The position numbers and the translations under genes were made by a program. From assembly GCF_027942865.1 (NCBI RefSeq), contig NC_134514.1, positions 1,444,169 through 1,508,168 on the forward strand: a DNA stretch of 64,000 nucleotides. Direction: 5' to 3'. This document shows positions 1 through 8,460 of this stretch, piece after piece. Below the pieces are notes generated by a model, which was not told the DNA's origin, did no database searches, and saw only the letters and a program-made list of their open reading frames with translations. Source of the stretch: Odontesthes bonariensis (lineage: Eukaryota > Chordata > Actinopteri > Atheriniformes > Atherinopsidae). Every line of letters starts with the position of its first letter. Positions within the stretch are counted from its first letter, which is position 1.

Positions 1-450
1 CTGTATTAATCCACCAGAGACAGTTTCTGTGGAGTCGCATAACCAAGAAACAGACGACTGATCACTGGACTCATTGGGACTGTCGTGATGTTTTGCAAAC
101 ACACTCTGTTTTACCGTATTATGGCCTCAGAATCTTCTCCAAATGACAGAAGGTAATTCTTTATGATGATTATCACAGTCGGTAGGACTGGCACCCGTCA
201 GGATTACGATCTACCTTCTCTCACCCGAAGGTAGATGGGACAGGCCCCCATGACCCATAATAATATAAAGCATGTAGGAAACAAGTGAAACAATTAATCA
301 GCAAGTACATTCTTAAGTATAGTTTATGCGCATCATTGGTTGACCGCAGGCTGGTTCATTACAAAGATATAATGGTAAACAAAGTTCATGGTTTAAAATA
401 TACTTCATATTGGGGGTCTCGGTTGCTCATTAAAGCAAAAGAAACTATTT
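1..450. other. No gene recognised
   Basis: No open frame, RNA gene or repeat family could be recognised here. The sequence is moderately AT-rich and stops resembling anything known to me until the LINE fragment that begins near 452. Confidence 0.5.
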
Positions 451-451
451 C

Positions 452-815
452 AGAGACTTGAACATGTTATTGGGATTAAAGGAACTGCAGGCAGGTTTAA
501 GTCATATTTATCTGATAGATTTCAGTTTGTTCTTGTAAATGAAGAATCTTCCTCACACACCAGAGTAAGTCATGGAGTTCCCCAGGGTTCTGTGCTTGGA
601 CCGATTCTTTTCACTTTATACATGCTTCCATTAGGTAACAATATTAGACAGCATGGCATAAAGTTCCATTGCTATGCTGATGACACTCAGCTGTACTTAT
701 CTATAAAACCAGGTGAACCCAATAGGTTGGTCAGACTACAAGCATGTCTTAAAGACATAAAGACCTGGATGACTCAGAACGGTCTGCTTCTAAATTCAGA
801 CAAACTGAAGTTGTT
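452..815 (+). pseudogene. L2-clade LINE reverse transcriptase fragment
   Basis: A piece of the reverse transcriptase of an L2-clade non-LTR retrotransposon. It reads through the conserved GVPQGSVLGP block (about 575-605) and the catalytic YADDTQLY block (about 675-700). It is nearly identical at DNA level to part of the longer copy at 50574-51701, so both belong to one subfamily. It starts abruptly without the N-terminal endonuclease and is cut at about 815, where an antisense LINE begins. The missing middle is about 560 bp relative to the 50.6-kb copy. The continuation on the far side appears to be the minisatellite at 1926. It cannot make a working enzyme. Confidence 0.85.
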
Positions 816-819
816 ATGT

Positions 820-1918
820 TTATGCATTTAGCAGATGCTTTTACCCAAAGCGACTTACAAACGAGGATATATAAGATTATAGCTAACATCAAAGAAACCA
901 CTAGTCAGACTCTGTCAGAGGTGACAGAGGGGACAGTATGGAGATAGAGTGCAGGTATAGAGACAAGTAGAGGATAGCAGATGCTCTCTGAAGAGCTGGG
1001 TCTTCAAGAGATTCTTCAAGATTTTCAGGGACGCCCCTGTTCTGCTAGCGCTCGGTAGGTCATTCTACCATCGTGGAACGACACATGAGACGAGTCCGGA
1101 TGGTCTTAAGCGTGGTGTAGGCACTGCTAGATGACAATTATCTGACGACCAGAGTGACCGAGTCCTGATGTAAGCCTTTGCGAGAGCATTCAGGTAGATG
1201 GGAGCCGTTCCATTCAGGACTCTGTAGGCTAACATCAGGGACTTGAACTTGATGCGGGCGGTTAAAGGTAGCCAGTGGAGCTCAATGAACAGAGGGGTGA
1301 TGTGTGCTCTTTTAGGCTGATCAAAGAACAAACGCGGCACCGCGTGCTGGACCATCTGCAGAGGTTTCACAGCACAGGCTGGTAGACCAGTTAGGAGACC
1401 AGTTAGTAGGGTGTGGCAGTAGTCAAGGCCGGAGATCACCACAGCCTGCACCAGGAGCTGGGTGGCATGTTGGGTTAGGTACGGTCTAATCTTTCTTATG
1501 TTTAACAATGCGAAGCGGCACGATCCAGTCAATAGAGGTAACATGATCTTTAAAGGTCAGTTTGTCATCAATCATGACACCCAAGTTTCTAGTTGCCTTT
1601 GATGGCGCAAGAGATAGGTATTCAGTTTGGATGCAGAGGCTGTGGTGTATGGTTGGTTTGGCTGGCAAGACAAGGAGTTCAGTTTTAGAGAGGTTCAATT
1701 GGAGGTGGTGGGATTTCATCCATTTTGATATGTCAGAGAGACGGTCTGAGACCGTGTGGTCGTCAGGTGGGAATGATAGATGGAGCTGGGTATCGTCAGC
1801 ATAACTTTGGAATGAGAAGCCATGTGATGGGATGATCTGGCCCAGTGAGGTGGTGTATATGGGAAAGAGAAGAGCCCCCAGTATTGAACCTTGGGGGACC
1901 CCTGTGGGAGAGGTGTAG
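820..1918 (-). mobile_element. L2-clade LINE, 3' half, antisense
   Basis: Read on the minus strand, this contains GVPQGS near 1895-1910, YADDTQL near 1795, the segment KTELLVLP and the typical L2 C-terminal half (ATRNLGV, RLDYCH-like, LHWLPLTARI). Two overlapping open frames (1486-1719 and 1065-1544) show a frameshift near 1500-1540. The 3' tail at about 825-865 carries the common fish L2 end motif (TTTAGCAGATGCTTTTACCC). The endonuclease and N-terminal reverse transcriptase are absent, so it is a 5'-truncated dead insertion sitting inside the preceding L2 copy. Confidence 0.85.
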
Positions 1919-1925
1919 GATGGAA

Positions 1926-3236
1926 GGCAGAGCCCTCAGTTATCAGGCCCCTCTCTGAGGAACCAGCTGCCAGTTTGGGAGGCAGAGCCTTCAGTTATCA
2001 GGCCCCTCTCTGAGGAACCAGCTGCCAGTTTGGGAGGCAGAGCCCTCAGTTATCAGGCCCCTCTCTGAGGAACCAGCTGCCAGTTTGGGAGGCAGAGCCT
2101 TCAGTTATCAGGCCCCTCTCTGTGGAACCAGCTGCCAGTTTGGGAGGCAGAGCCTTCGGTTATCAGGCCCCTCTCTGTGGAACCAGCTGCCAGTTTGGGA
2201 GGCAGAGCCTTCAGTTATCAGGCCCCTTTCTGTGGAACCAGCTGTCAGTTTGGGAGGCAGAGCCTTCAGTTATCAGGCCCCTCTCTGTGGAACCAGCTGT
2301 CAGTTTGGGAGGCAGAGCCTTCAGTTATCAGGCCCCTCTCTGTGGAACCAGCTGCCAGTTTGGGAGGCAGAGCCTTCAGTTATCACGCCCCTCTCTGTGG
2401 AACCAGCTGCCAGTTTGGGAGGCAGAGCCTTCAGTTGTCAGGCCCCTCTCTGTGGAACCAGCTATCAGTTTGGGAGGCAGAACCTTCAGTTATCGGGCCC
2501 CTCTCTGTGGAACCAGCTGCCAGTTTGGGAGGCAGAGCCTTCAGTTATCGGGCCCCTCTCTGTGGAACCAGCTGCCAGTTTGGGAGGCAGAGCCTTCAGT
2601 TATCGGGCCCCTCTCTGTGGAACCAGCTGCCAGTTTGGGAGGCAGAGCCTTCAGTTATCAGGCCCCTCTGTGGAACCAGCTGCCAGTTTGGGAGGCAGAG
2701 CCTTCAGTTATCAGGCCCCTCTCTGTGGAACCAGCTGCCAGTTTGGGAGGCAGAGCCTTCAGTTATCAGGCCCCTCTCTGTGGAACCAGCTGCCAGTTTG
2801 GGAGGCAGAGCCTTCAGTTATCGGGCCCCTCTCTGTGGAACCAGCTGCCAGTTTGGGAGGCAGAGCCTTCAGTTATCGGGCCCCTCTCTGTGGAACCAGC
2901 TGCCAGTTTGGGAGGCAGAGCCTTCAGTTATCAGGCCCCTCTGTGGAACCAGCTGCCAGTTTGGGAGGCAGAGCCTTCAGTTATCAGGCCCCTCTCTGTG
3001 GAACCAGCTGCCAGTTTGGGAGGCAGAGCCTTCAGTTATCAGGCCCCTCTGTGGAACCAGCTGCCAGTTTGGGAGGCAGAGCCTTCAGTTATCAGGCCCC
3101 TCTCTGTGGAACCAGCTGCCAGTTTGGGAGGCAGAGCCTTCAGTTATCAGGCCCCTCTCTGAGGAACCAGCTGCCAGTTTGGGAGGCAGAGCCTTCAGTT
3201 ATCAGGCCCCTCTCTGTGGAACCAGTTGCCAGTTTG
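1926..3236 (+). repeat. 55-bp minisatellite derived from L2 LINE coding sequence
   Basis: About 24 tandem copies of a 55-bp unit starting GGCAGAGCCTTCAGTTATCA, with a few 53-bp variants lacking CT in the CCCCTCTCTG tract. One unit matches 51650-51700 in the related L2 copy, which encodes the C-terminal GGRAFSYQAP segment. The array is therefore a tandem amplification of LINE coding DNA. Since 55 is 1 modulo 3 and the unit has no stop in any forward frame, three overlapping frames of 346 to 432 codons stay open. They are artefacts of the repeat, not genes. A higher-order period of about 273 bp (five units) is visible at roughly 2548-3090. Early units and one late unit share a TGAGG variant. 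Confidence 0.9.
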
Positions 3237-3451
3237 GCTTCAGGAAGCAGAAACCCTCTCTCCCAACAGTTTGCCTTTGTTGTGGATTTTTTATCAAAGT
3301 GGATAAGAAGTTACTCAATAATAAGAGAAAATCCAGATTTTGTCTTTCTTCAAGTTTTATTCAAAGGCAAAACAGCGTTTTAACAGTCTCCTGTCTGAAC
3401 GGTCAGCACAGTGAGCCAAGAATACAATCATACACATTCTATATATAGTGT

Positions 3452-3482
<31 letters not shown>

Positions 3483-3717
3483 GGGGTCATCTCAACCTCA
3501 GGTTGGGAACGAAGAACAAATGGTCCCCTTACCCTTCTCAAGATATAAGATAAGACGTTTACGAGGTGGCCCTTTACCCTTGAGCTAAACTCTCCAGGAA
3601 ATGTCAACCATAAAACCCCCTCCTGATGAATTTAGAACCTGCTTCCCTTAAATGACCAACAACAGGATCACAGGATGAGTGGGGTCAGCGGAAAGTCAAC
3701 GCACTTACTAAAACCAG
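3237..3717. other. Unassigned sequence with GT/poly-G tract
   Basis: Directly after the minisatellite, about 30 bp still resembles the L2 copy (compare 51690-51725) and then diverges. A (GT)n run at 3449-3466 passes into about 21 G residues (3466-3486). The remainder up to the Ty3/gypsy remnant shows no gene and may be more of that decayed LTR element. Confidence 0.5.
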
Positions 3718-4271
3718 ATGAGCAGGATGAGAATTTCCCATCTCACCTCTCAGGAGGATTCCACAGAACCGGACCGTATCCTTCCCCAATCCTGCACTCT
3801 CAGAGGCGTTACGTGGGAGATTGATGGTCGGATTCAGTGCAGCCTGCCTTCATACCCTGATCCTGGTACTGGTCACCCTGATCGCCATATTGTCCCGGCA
3901 TCTGCCCGCTCCGCCCTCATCCATTGGGCCCATACGTCCTAATTCACCTGCCACCCAGGTATTCATCGCACAGTAACACTATTGAAACAATATTTTTTGT
4001 GGCCTTCTTTCGAGTCCGATGTCTGTTGTGTCACCACTAACAATCCTTCCACATGGAGCCAGCAGTTTCCCTGGGTCTAGTATAAATACAACTCCCTCAC
4101 ATCATCTGCCACTGGACTGTCCCCTTTTGACGCTTCACTTGGATATCAACCTCATGTCTTCCCAGAAATGGAAGAGGAATTAGACTCTCTCCCCGTAAAA
4201 CCCTCAGATGACCATTCATGCAAAACAACTTTGGACAATAACCCCTCAGATATCTATATGAACTTTTTCTA
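3718..4271 (+). pseudogene. Ty3/gypsy LTR retrotransposon integrase remnant
   Basis: One reading frame, interrupted by stops at about 3940 and 4078, resembles the integrase region of fish Ty3/gypsy polyproteins. It has a run ending EPDRILPQSC, then an HHCC-type zinc-binding block with HWAHTS and FTCHPGIHRT followed by LWPSFESDV. Downstream it reads YNSLTSSATGLSPFDASLGY, the block that normally follows the catalytic core. The DDE core that should lie between (about 120 codons) is missing, so an internal deletion joined the zinc-binding block to the post-core block. Only this part of the element is recognisable. No LTRs were identified. Confidence 0.75.
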
Positions 4272-4490
4272 AACCTCTCCTCTCAGCAACCTTAATAGAC
4301 CTGGACCATCCTCTGTTCCCCCCGAGTATCTTCACATAGGTTCAATCTTCAGTAAGGAAAAGGCCCTTTCACTTTTGACTTTGCTTCTGCTCTCAGTGGA
4401 GGAGGACATCTTTTCTCTGTCTCCCACCTCCCTCGGTCTGTCTCTATCTTTCGGAGCCTTTCTTTATATAGTTTCCAAAACTTGTGAATA

Positions 4491-4988
4491 ATGGATTTGG
4501 CCAGCTGTTCTCTCAACGCAATTGATCAAATTTTTTCAGCAAGAAGACAGGGTTAGGGGGAACCCTCTTGTTCAGACGGGACATTTTTCTCCGGATACAC
4601 AATGGACTCCTGGGAGTGGATGATTGTATATCTGCCAATAATAATGTCAGTCTAGGATGTCAAAGATGTGTACAAAATTGGATTTTTGATAACAGGCTTT
4701 CTGCTTTTTTGAGTTTGTGGTTACCTGGCATATCGAGAAATTCGGAAAACCTCGGCAGCTGTTCTGGCCACTGTGAAGCTGTGAGACATTTGCGATGAGA
4801 TCTACAGAGCGAACAACACTCAGACGATGATGTTACGTGAGCAGAATCCCACGGAGGATGCCAATCCTGGACTCGGGATTGAAATGGAATAAATCCTGGA
4901 GAAAGTTGTTTCACTCAGATCAGAAAGAGAGTCCATGAATTTGGCTATTTGGAAACCCAGCAAAACTCTAAGGGCAGACAGAAAATAA
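4491..4988 (+). pseudogene. Unidentified decayed frame with a membrane-type segment
   Basis: From the ATG at 4491 one frame can be followed for 166 codons, broken only by five in-frame stops (near 4554, 4653, 4710, 4782 and 4884) and ending at 4986-4988. Despite the stops the translation stays protein-like. It has a Ser/Cys-rich start, a second methionine at 4602 (MDSWEWMIVYLPIIMSV), a hydrophobic stretch of about 15-20 residues (GFLITGFLLF, then VCGYLAY after a stop), a basic turn (REIRKTS), and a polar helical tail (EIYRANNTQTMM, then NPGLGIEME). This looks like a former small membrane-anchored protein, perhaps from a mobile element. I do not recognise the family. It sits between the Ty3/gypsy remnant and an L2 3' UTR. 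Confidence 0.45.
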
Positions 4989-5039
4989 ATGTCGACACAC
5001 CCACCCCATGACTATTTATGACCTGGACCATCCTCTGTG

Positions 5040-5150
5040 CCCATCCTCAGGTGACCCTGAAACATCCCAAAGTTCTGCTGCTATAGGCCCAGACTGCAGG
5101 GGGAGCTCCCATGATGCACCTCTCCTCCCTCTGTTTTTATGTTTTATTTT
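5040..5150 (+). mobile_element. L2 LINE 3' UTR fragment
   Basis: The stretch with AGGTGACCCTGAAACATCCC and GCTGCTATAGGCCCAG matches the 3' UTR of the L2 copy at about 51785-51890. It probably belongs to the same element as the fragment at 452-815 and the minisatellite, with the Ty3/gypsy remnant and neighbouring DNA inserted between. Confidence 0.65.
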
Positions 5151-5647
5151 GTTGCTGAACTGACTCTAAAATTACAGTTTACAAAATAATTCCCTCAAAG
5201 ATGAAAATGATTAGTATCTTGTGTGCATTCAGTAGCATTTCTTCCACACATTAGTAGTAAAACATTAATATATGATTTGTTCCTGTGTATGAGCACATAT
5301 GGGCTTAGAATATATAGTTGAAACAAAAAACTGTAAACATAAATTCCACTATCTCTGCATTATTAAGCACAAATTTCACTACTGCAGGAACAGTTTGGCA
5401 TTTAAGGCTGTTTACGCACTGTTTACAGTCAATTCAAGACAACCACATGAACTTTATTACAAACAAAAACTTCTGCTACAATTCTCATTCAGTTACAATC
5501 AAAAAAATAAATCCTTTCATTGTTTTACTTTTCATTTAAAAACAAACATTTAAGGGGAGTTAACCTACTCTGAACTTACAAATCAATCGTATTTTGTTGC
5601 ATTATCTTATGCATATTGTTGTTGATCATTGTATTTATTTACTTTTT
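5151..5647. other. AT-rich, no gene recognised
   Basis: AT-rich sequence with short chance frames only. No repeat family or RNA gene was recognised. Confidence 0.5.
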
Positions 5648-6034
5648 TCATCCATCCATCCATCCATTATCTATACCGCTGAATCCGTCGATCGGGTCGC
5701 GGGCGGGCTGGAGCCTATCCCAGCAGTCAATGGGCGAGAGGCGGGGTACACCCTGGACAGGCCACCAGTCCATCGCAGGGCCACATAGAGACAAACGAGA
5801 CAAACAACCATGCACGCTCACACTCACTCCCAAGGACAATTTAGAGATGCCAATTAACCTAACATGCATGATTTTTTGGACAGTGGGAGGAAGCCGGAGT
5901 ACCCGGAGAGAACCCACGCATACACGGGGAGAACATGCAAACTCCACACAGAAAGGCCCCAGCTGGGTGTTGAACCTGGAACCTTCTTGCTGTGAGGCGA
6001 CGGTGCTAACCACCACACCACCGTGCAGCCCTAC
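5648..6034 (-). mobile_element. tRNA-head SINE-like repeat, antisense
   Basis: On the minus strand this begins with a tRNA-like head: GTGGTTAGCACCGTCGCCTC followed by GGTTCAACACCC, a degenerate B box. A conserved fish body follows and it ends in a (GGAT)n-type tail, seen on the plus strand as CATC repeats at 5648-5668. The body segments (GGAGAACATGCAAACTCCAC, GGGCTGGAGCCTATCCCAGC) are those of a very abundant teleost repeat. A poly-T/C tract follows at about 6035-6060. I am confident it is a short interspersed repeat but not of the family name. Confidence 0.65.
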
Positions 6035-6131
6035 TTTTTTTTTTTTTTTCTTTTTTTTTCATGACTGTAGGAATAGTTGTTATCTTTATAAGTGACTCAA
6101 TATAAGAATTTCCCCACAAGAATTTATACAT

Positions 6132-6158
6132 TATCTATCTATCTATCTATCTATCTAT
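6132..6158. repeat. (CTAT)n microsatellite
   Basis: About six tandem CTAT units. Confidence 0.9.
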
Positions 6159-6384
6159 GCAGAAACCCTGTAAATTGTGTGAAAACAGTCACTTCTTCTG
6201 TCCTGTAAACAGTTTGAATGCGGCTCTTGTCCACCAGAAAATTAAATGCATTTATTTTTAGTCACTTGCAGGTAAAACATTCTCAGAACCACAATATCTT
6301 TGTTTCTGAAGGGTGGAGATGGCATTCAGGGACACAGTCTTGATTTTCCAGGCACGCATAGTTTAACATGCATAAGCCTTTTCT

Positions 6385-7299
6385 TCACAACAGACATTTA
6401 CATGCATCACTTATTTTGTTCATTTTCAGCCCGTACAGCACAGGATTAAACAGCGGCTGGCATGTCAGGAAGTACAGTGATAAAAAAATGCTCAGCCCGC
6501 CTGGAACTCTGCTTGAATCAAATCTGCTCTGTAATATTTCAAAAGAGCAACCAAACCAAAAGTTCAACAAAGAAGCCAGGTGAAGTGTGCAGGTACTGAT
6601 GGCTTTCTGTCTGGTCTGTTTGGATCCAGAAAAACAGACGATTAGAATCTTTGTGTAGGTGTAAAGAATTAGAATGAGAGGAATCATGACAGAGATGAAA
6701 GTGTAAACAAGTCCATAAATGTTATTAACACTGATGTCAGAGCAGCTCAGTTTAACAATAGCGTAGTTAACACAGTAAACTCGGTCAATAATGTTCCCAC
6801 AGAGCTTTAAAGATGCATTAAGTGCTATTCCAACTACGATTGCAAGAAAAGGGAATAACCACGTGAGAGCAATAAGCATGGTAACCTTTTCAGATGTCAT
6901 CAGTGTGTGGTACTGCAGAGGATAACAGATGGCAAGATATCTGTCGTAAGACATGATGGCTAAGTTAAAAAATTCAACACTTCCATAAGTATAAACACAG
7001 AAAACCTGCAGGAAACAGAGAGGAGCAGAAACAGTGTGAACGTCAGAGAGGATCTGAATCAGCAGGAATGGAAACAGCCCTGAACTACCATACAGCTCAT
7101 TTACAAACAGGCTGCACAGAAACATGTACATGGGTTCATGTAAACTCCTGTTCACACTGATAACCACGATGAGCAGAACATTAGAGCTGATAATTAGGAC
7201 ATATAAAGAGAGAATGATCATAAAATACAAGTATTTAAGAGGACCAACGTCAAAGTAGGCACTTAATGTGAAATATGAAACCCGTGTGGAGTTGATCAT
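6385..7299 (-). CDS. Olfactory receptor 1 (teleost class A GPCR)
   Basis: A complete single-exon frame of 304 codons, the usual size for an olfactory receptor, a plasma-membrane receptor of sensory neurons coupling to G-olf. It shows an N-terminal glycosylation site (NST, residues 3-5), seven hydrophobic segments, and the olfactory signature MSYDRYLAICYPLQY after TM3 (DRY at 119-121). Other marks are the conserved cysteine before TM3, three cysteines in loop 2, KQTRQKAISTC at the start of TM6 and NPVLYGLKM in TM7. The start and N-terminal pattern (VSYFTLSAYFD) match the two other receptors in this window. It lacks the longer basic tail of those copies, ending KCLL. It lies just outside the inverted duplication. 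About 200 bp (7010-7205) are almost identical to the paralogues while the rest is clearly diverged. It appears functional. Confidence 0.93.
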   Translation of the reverse strand: MINSTRVSYFTLSAYFDVGPLKYLYFMIILSLYVLIISSNVLLIVVISVNRSLHEPMYMFLCSLFVNELYGSSGLFPFLLIQILSDVHTVSAPLCFLQVFCVYTYGSVEFFNLAIMSYDRYLAICYPLQYHTLMTSEKVTMLIALTWLFPFLAIVVGIALNASLKLCGNIIDRVYCVNYAIVKLSCSDISVNNIYGLVYTFISVMIPLILILYTYTKILIVCFSGSKQTRQKAISTCTLHLASLLNFWFGCSFEILQSRFDSSRVPGGLSIFLSLYFLTCQPLFNPVLYGLKMNKISDACKCLL

Positions 7300-7651
7300 G
7301 ATGCTCCCAGGTCATGAAACACTTAACAGAGTGAGCTGTTAAATGTTGTCTGTTAGATTTCTAAATCTTCAGTGAAGTCTACTTCTTTTATCCTTTAAAG
7401 TCAGCTGACTCCCACAGCAGCATCATGACTGTATTATCAGAGGAACCGCTGCCTAAGCGACGCCTGAAAGAAAGAAAAACAACTGGATCTGAGAGCTATT
7501 TTTTTAAATCCACTTCAATGACATGTTAGGTAAAAACTATAGGCCAAGTGCCAAGGGGGGTGTATACTTTTGTAAGCCACTACAGTTTTATGTTTCAAGG
7601 TGCCCTTTGTGGGTTTGTCTGTGTGGTCTTTTGTGCCAGGTTGGCAGGTGG

Positions 7652-7674
7652 TTAGGGTTAGGGTTAGGGTTAGG
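7652..7674 (+). repeat. Interstitial telomere-like repeat
   Basis: Nearly four perfect tandem TTAGGG units lie between receptor 1 and the outer edge of the inverted duplication. Confidence 0.9.
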
Positions 7675-7699
7675 TGAGTTGGCAGGTGGGTGGTCAGCA

Positions 7700-8440
7700 G
7701 GAAGCAGTGCAGCGAGGATGGAAGGTTAGAATCTGTCCAGTGGAAGTAGGATGTAGAGGATTTGTTGCAAAGTCTGTTGTCTCATTTTTGAGGGAGCTGG
7801 GTGTAAGTGGACAGAGTGTGAGGAAAATAGTGAAGGAAGTGTCAGATGAGGCAGTAAAGTCCAGTCAGTGGATTTGGATCAGAAGAAGCAATAGCAGCTG
7901 GGGGCCCAGCAGGGGGAGCACTTAGGGTAAACAGACTCTTGGAAGAAGCAAAGAAGAAATTCAAGATATTTAAGTTGAGGGTGTGGCCCATGTGAGCCTT
8001 TTGACACCAGGCGGCCATTTTAGGTGAGTTGGTCTGTATGGCTTTGTTTCTGCTGGCATTTTTAGTGAGTGTAGGACTGCTTAGGTGAGTTTGTCTGCTG
8101 AATCTGCTCGTGTGTCTTGTCCTGTCTCCACCTCTGGCACCCTCTATACTTTCATTACCCCCTACCCAAACCAGGGTTTGAATCCCATTCCTACTTATCT
8201 TTACCTCTTCTATTTCTACCCCCTATCCAAACCAGGGTTTGTATCCAAAAAACAAAAAAGATGGTTGTTGTGGTGTGAGGAGCAGTGATGGCTGGAATTA
8301 GGGGAGTAATTCTGGACGCCAGTGATCATTATCTAGCCTCCTGGAGTTGTCGTGGGCCCAACTAGACCAAACACTGATGAAAGGAGGTTCCCACCTGATG
8401 ACCCCAATGACATGTTGGTCAGCACTGCTCACTGATCTGT
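7700..8440 (+). pseudogene. R2/R4-like LINE, C-terminal endonuclease end and 3' UTR
   Basis: The frame from about 7735 to 7924 reads CPVEVGCRGFVAK, then LLRELGVSGQ-like and SSQWIWIRR. This is the C-terminal end of fish LINE reverse transcriptases that carry a restriction-like endonuclease. The right-arm copy retains more of it (zinc-knuckle block and RPDVVLW/ELTVPWEE at 45365-46085), which supports the call. A 3' UTR-like stretch runs to about 8440 and is interrupted by about 150 bp shared with an L2 3' UTR (8115-8262). Only a fragment remains and it is not functional. Confidence 0.7.
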
Positions 8441-8460
8441 ATTATAGGGAGTACAAGGAA

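Noticed and set aside
2085-3448. Three overlapping forward frames of 346-432 codons
   Set aside because: They are the same stop-free 55-bp unit read in three frames. No start context, no known domain, and the source is LINE DNA.
5366-5540. tRNA or small RNA in the AT-rich block
   Set aside because: No A/B boxes or cloverleaf could be formed.
5616-6095. 159-codon forward frame with opposing minus frame
   Set aside because: Lies wholly within the SINE-like repeat and ends in poly-T; a repeat artefact.
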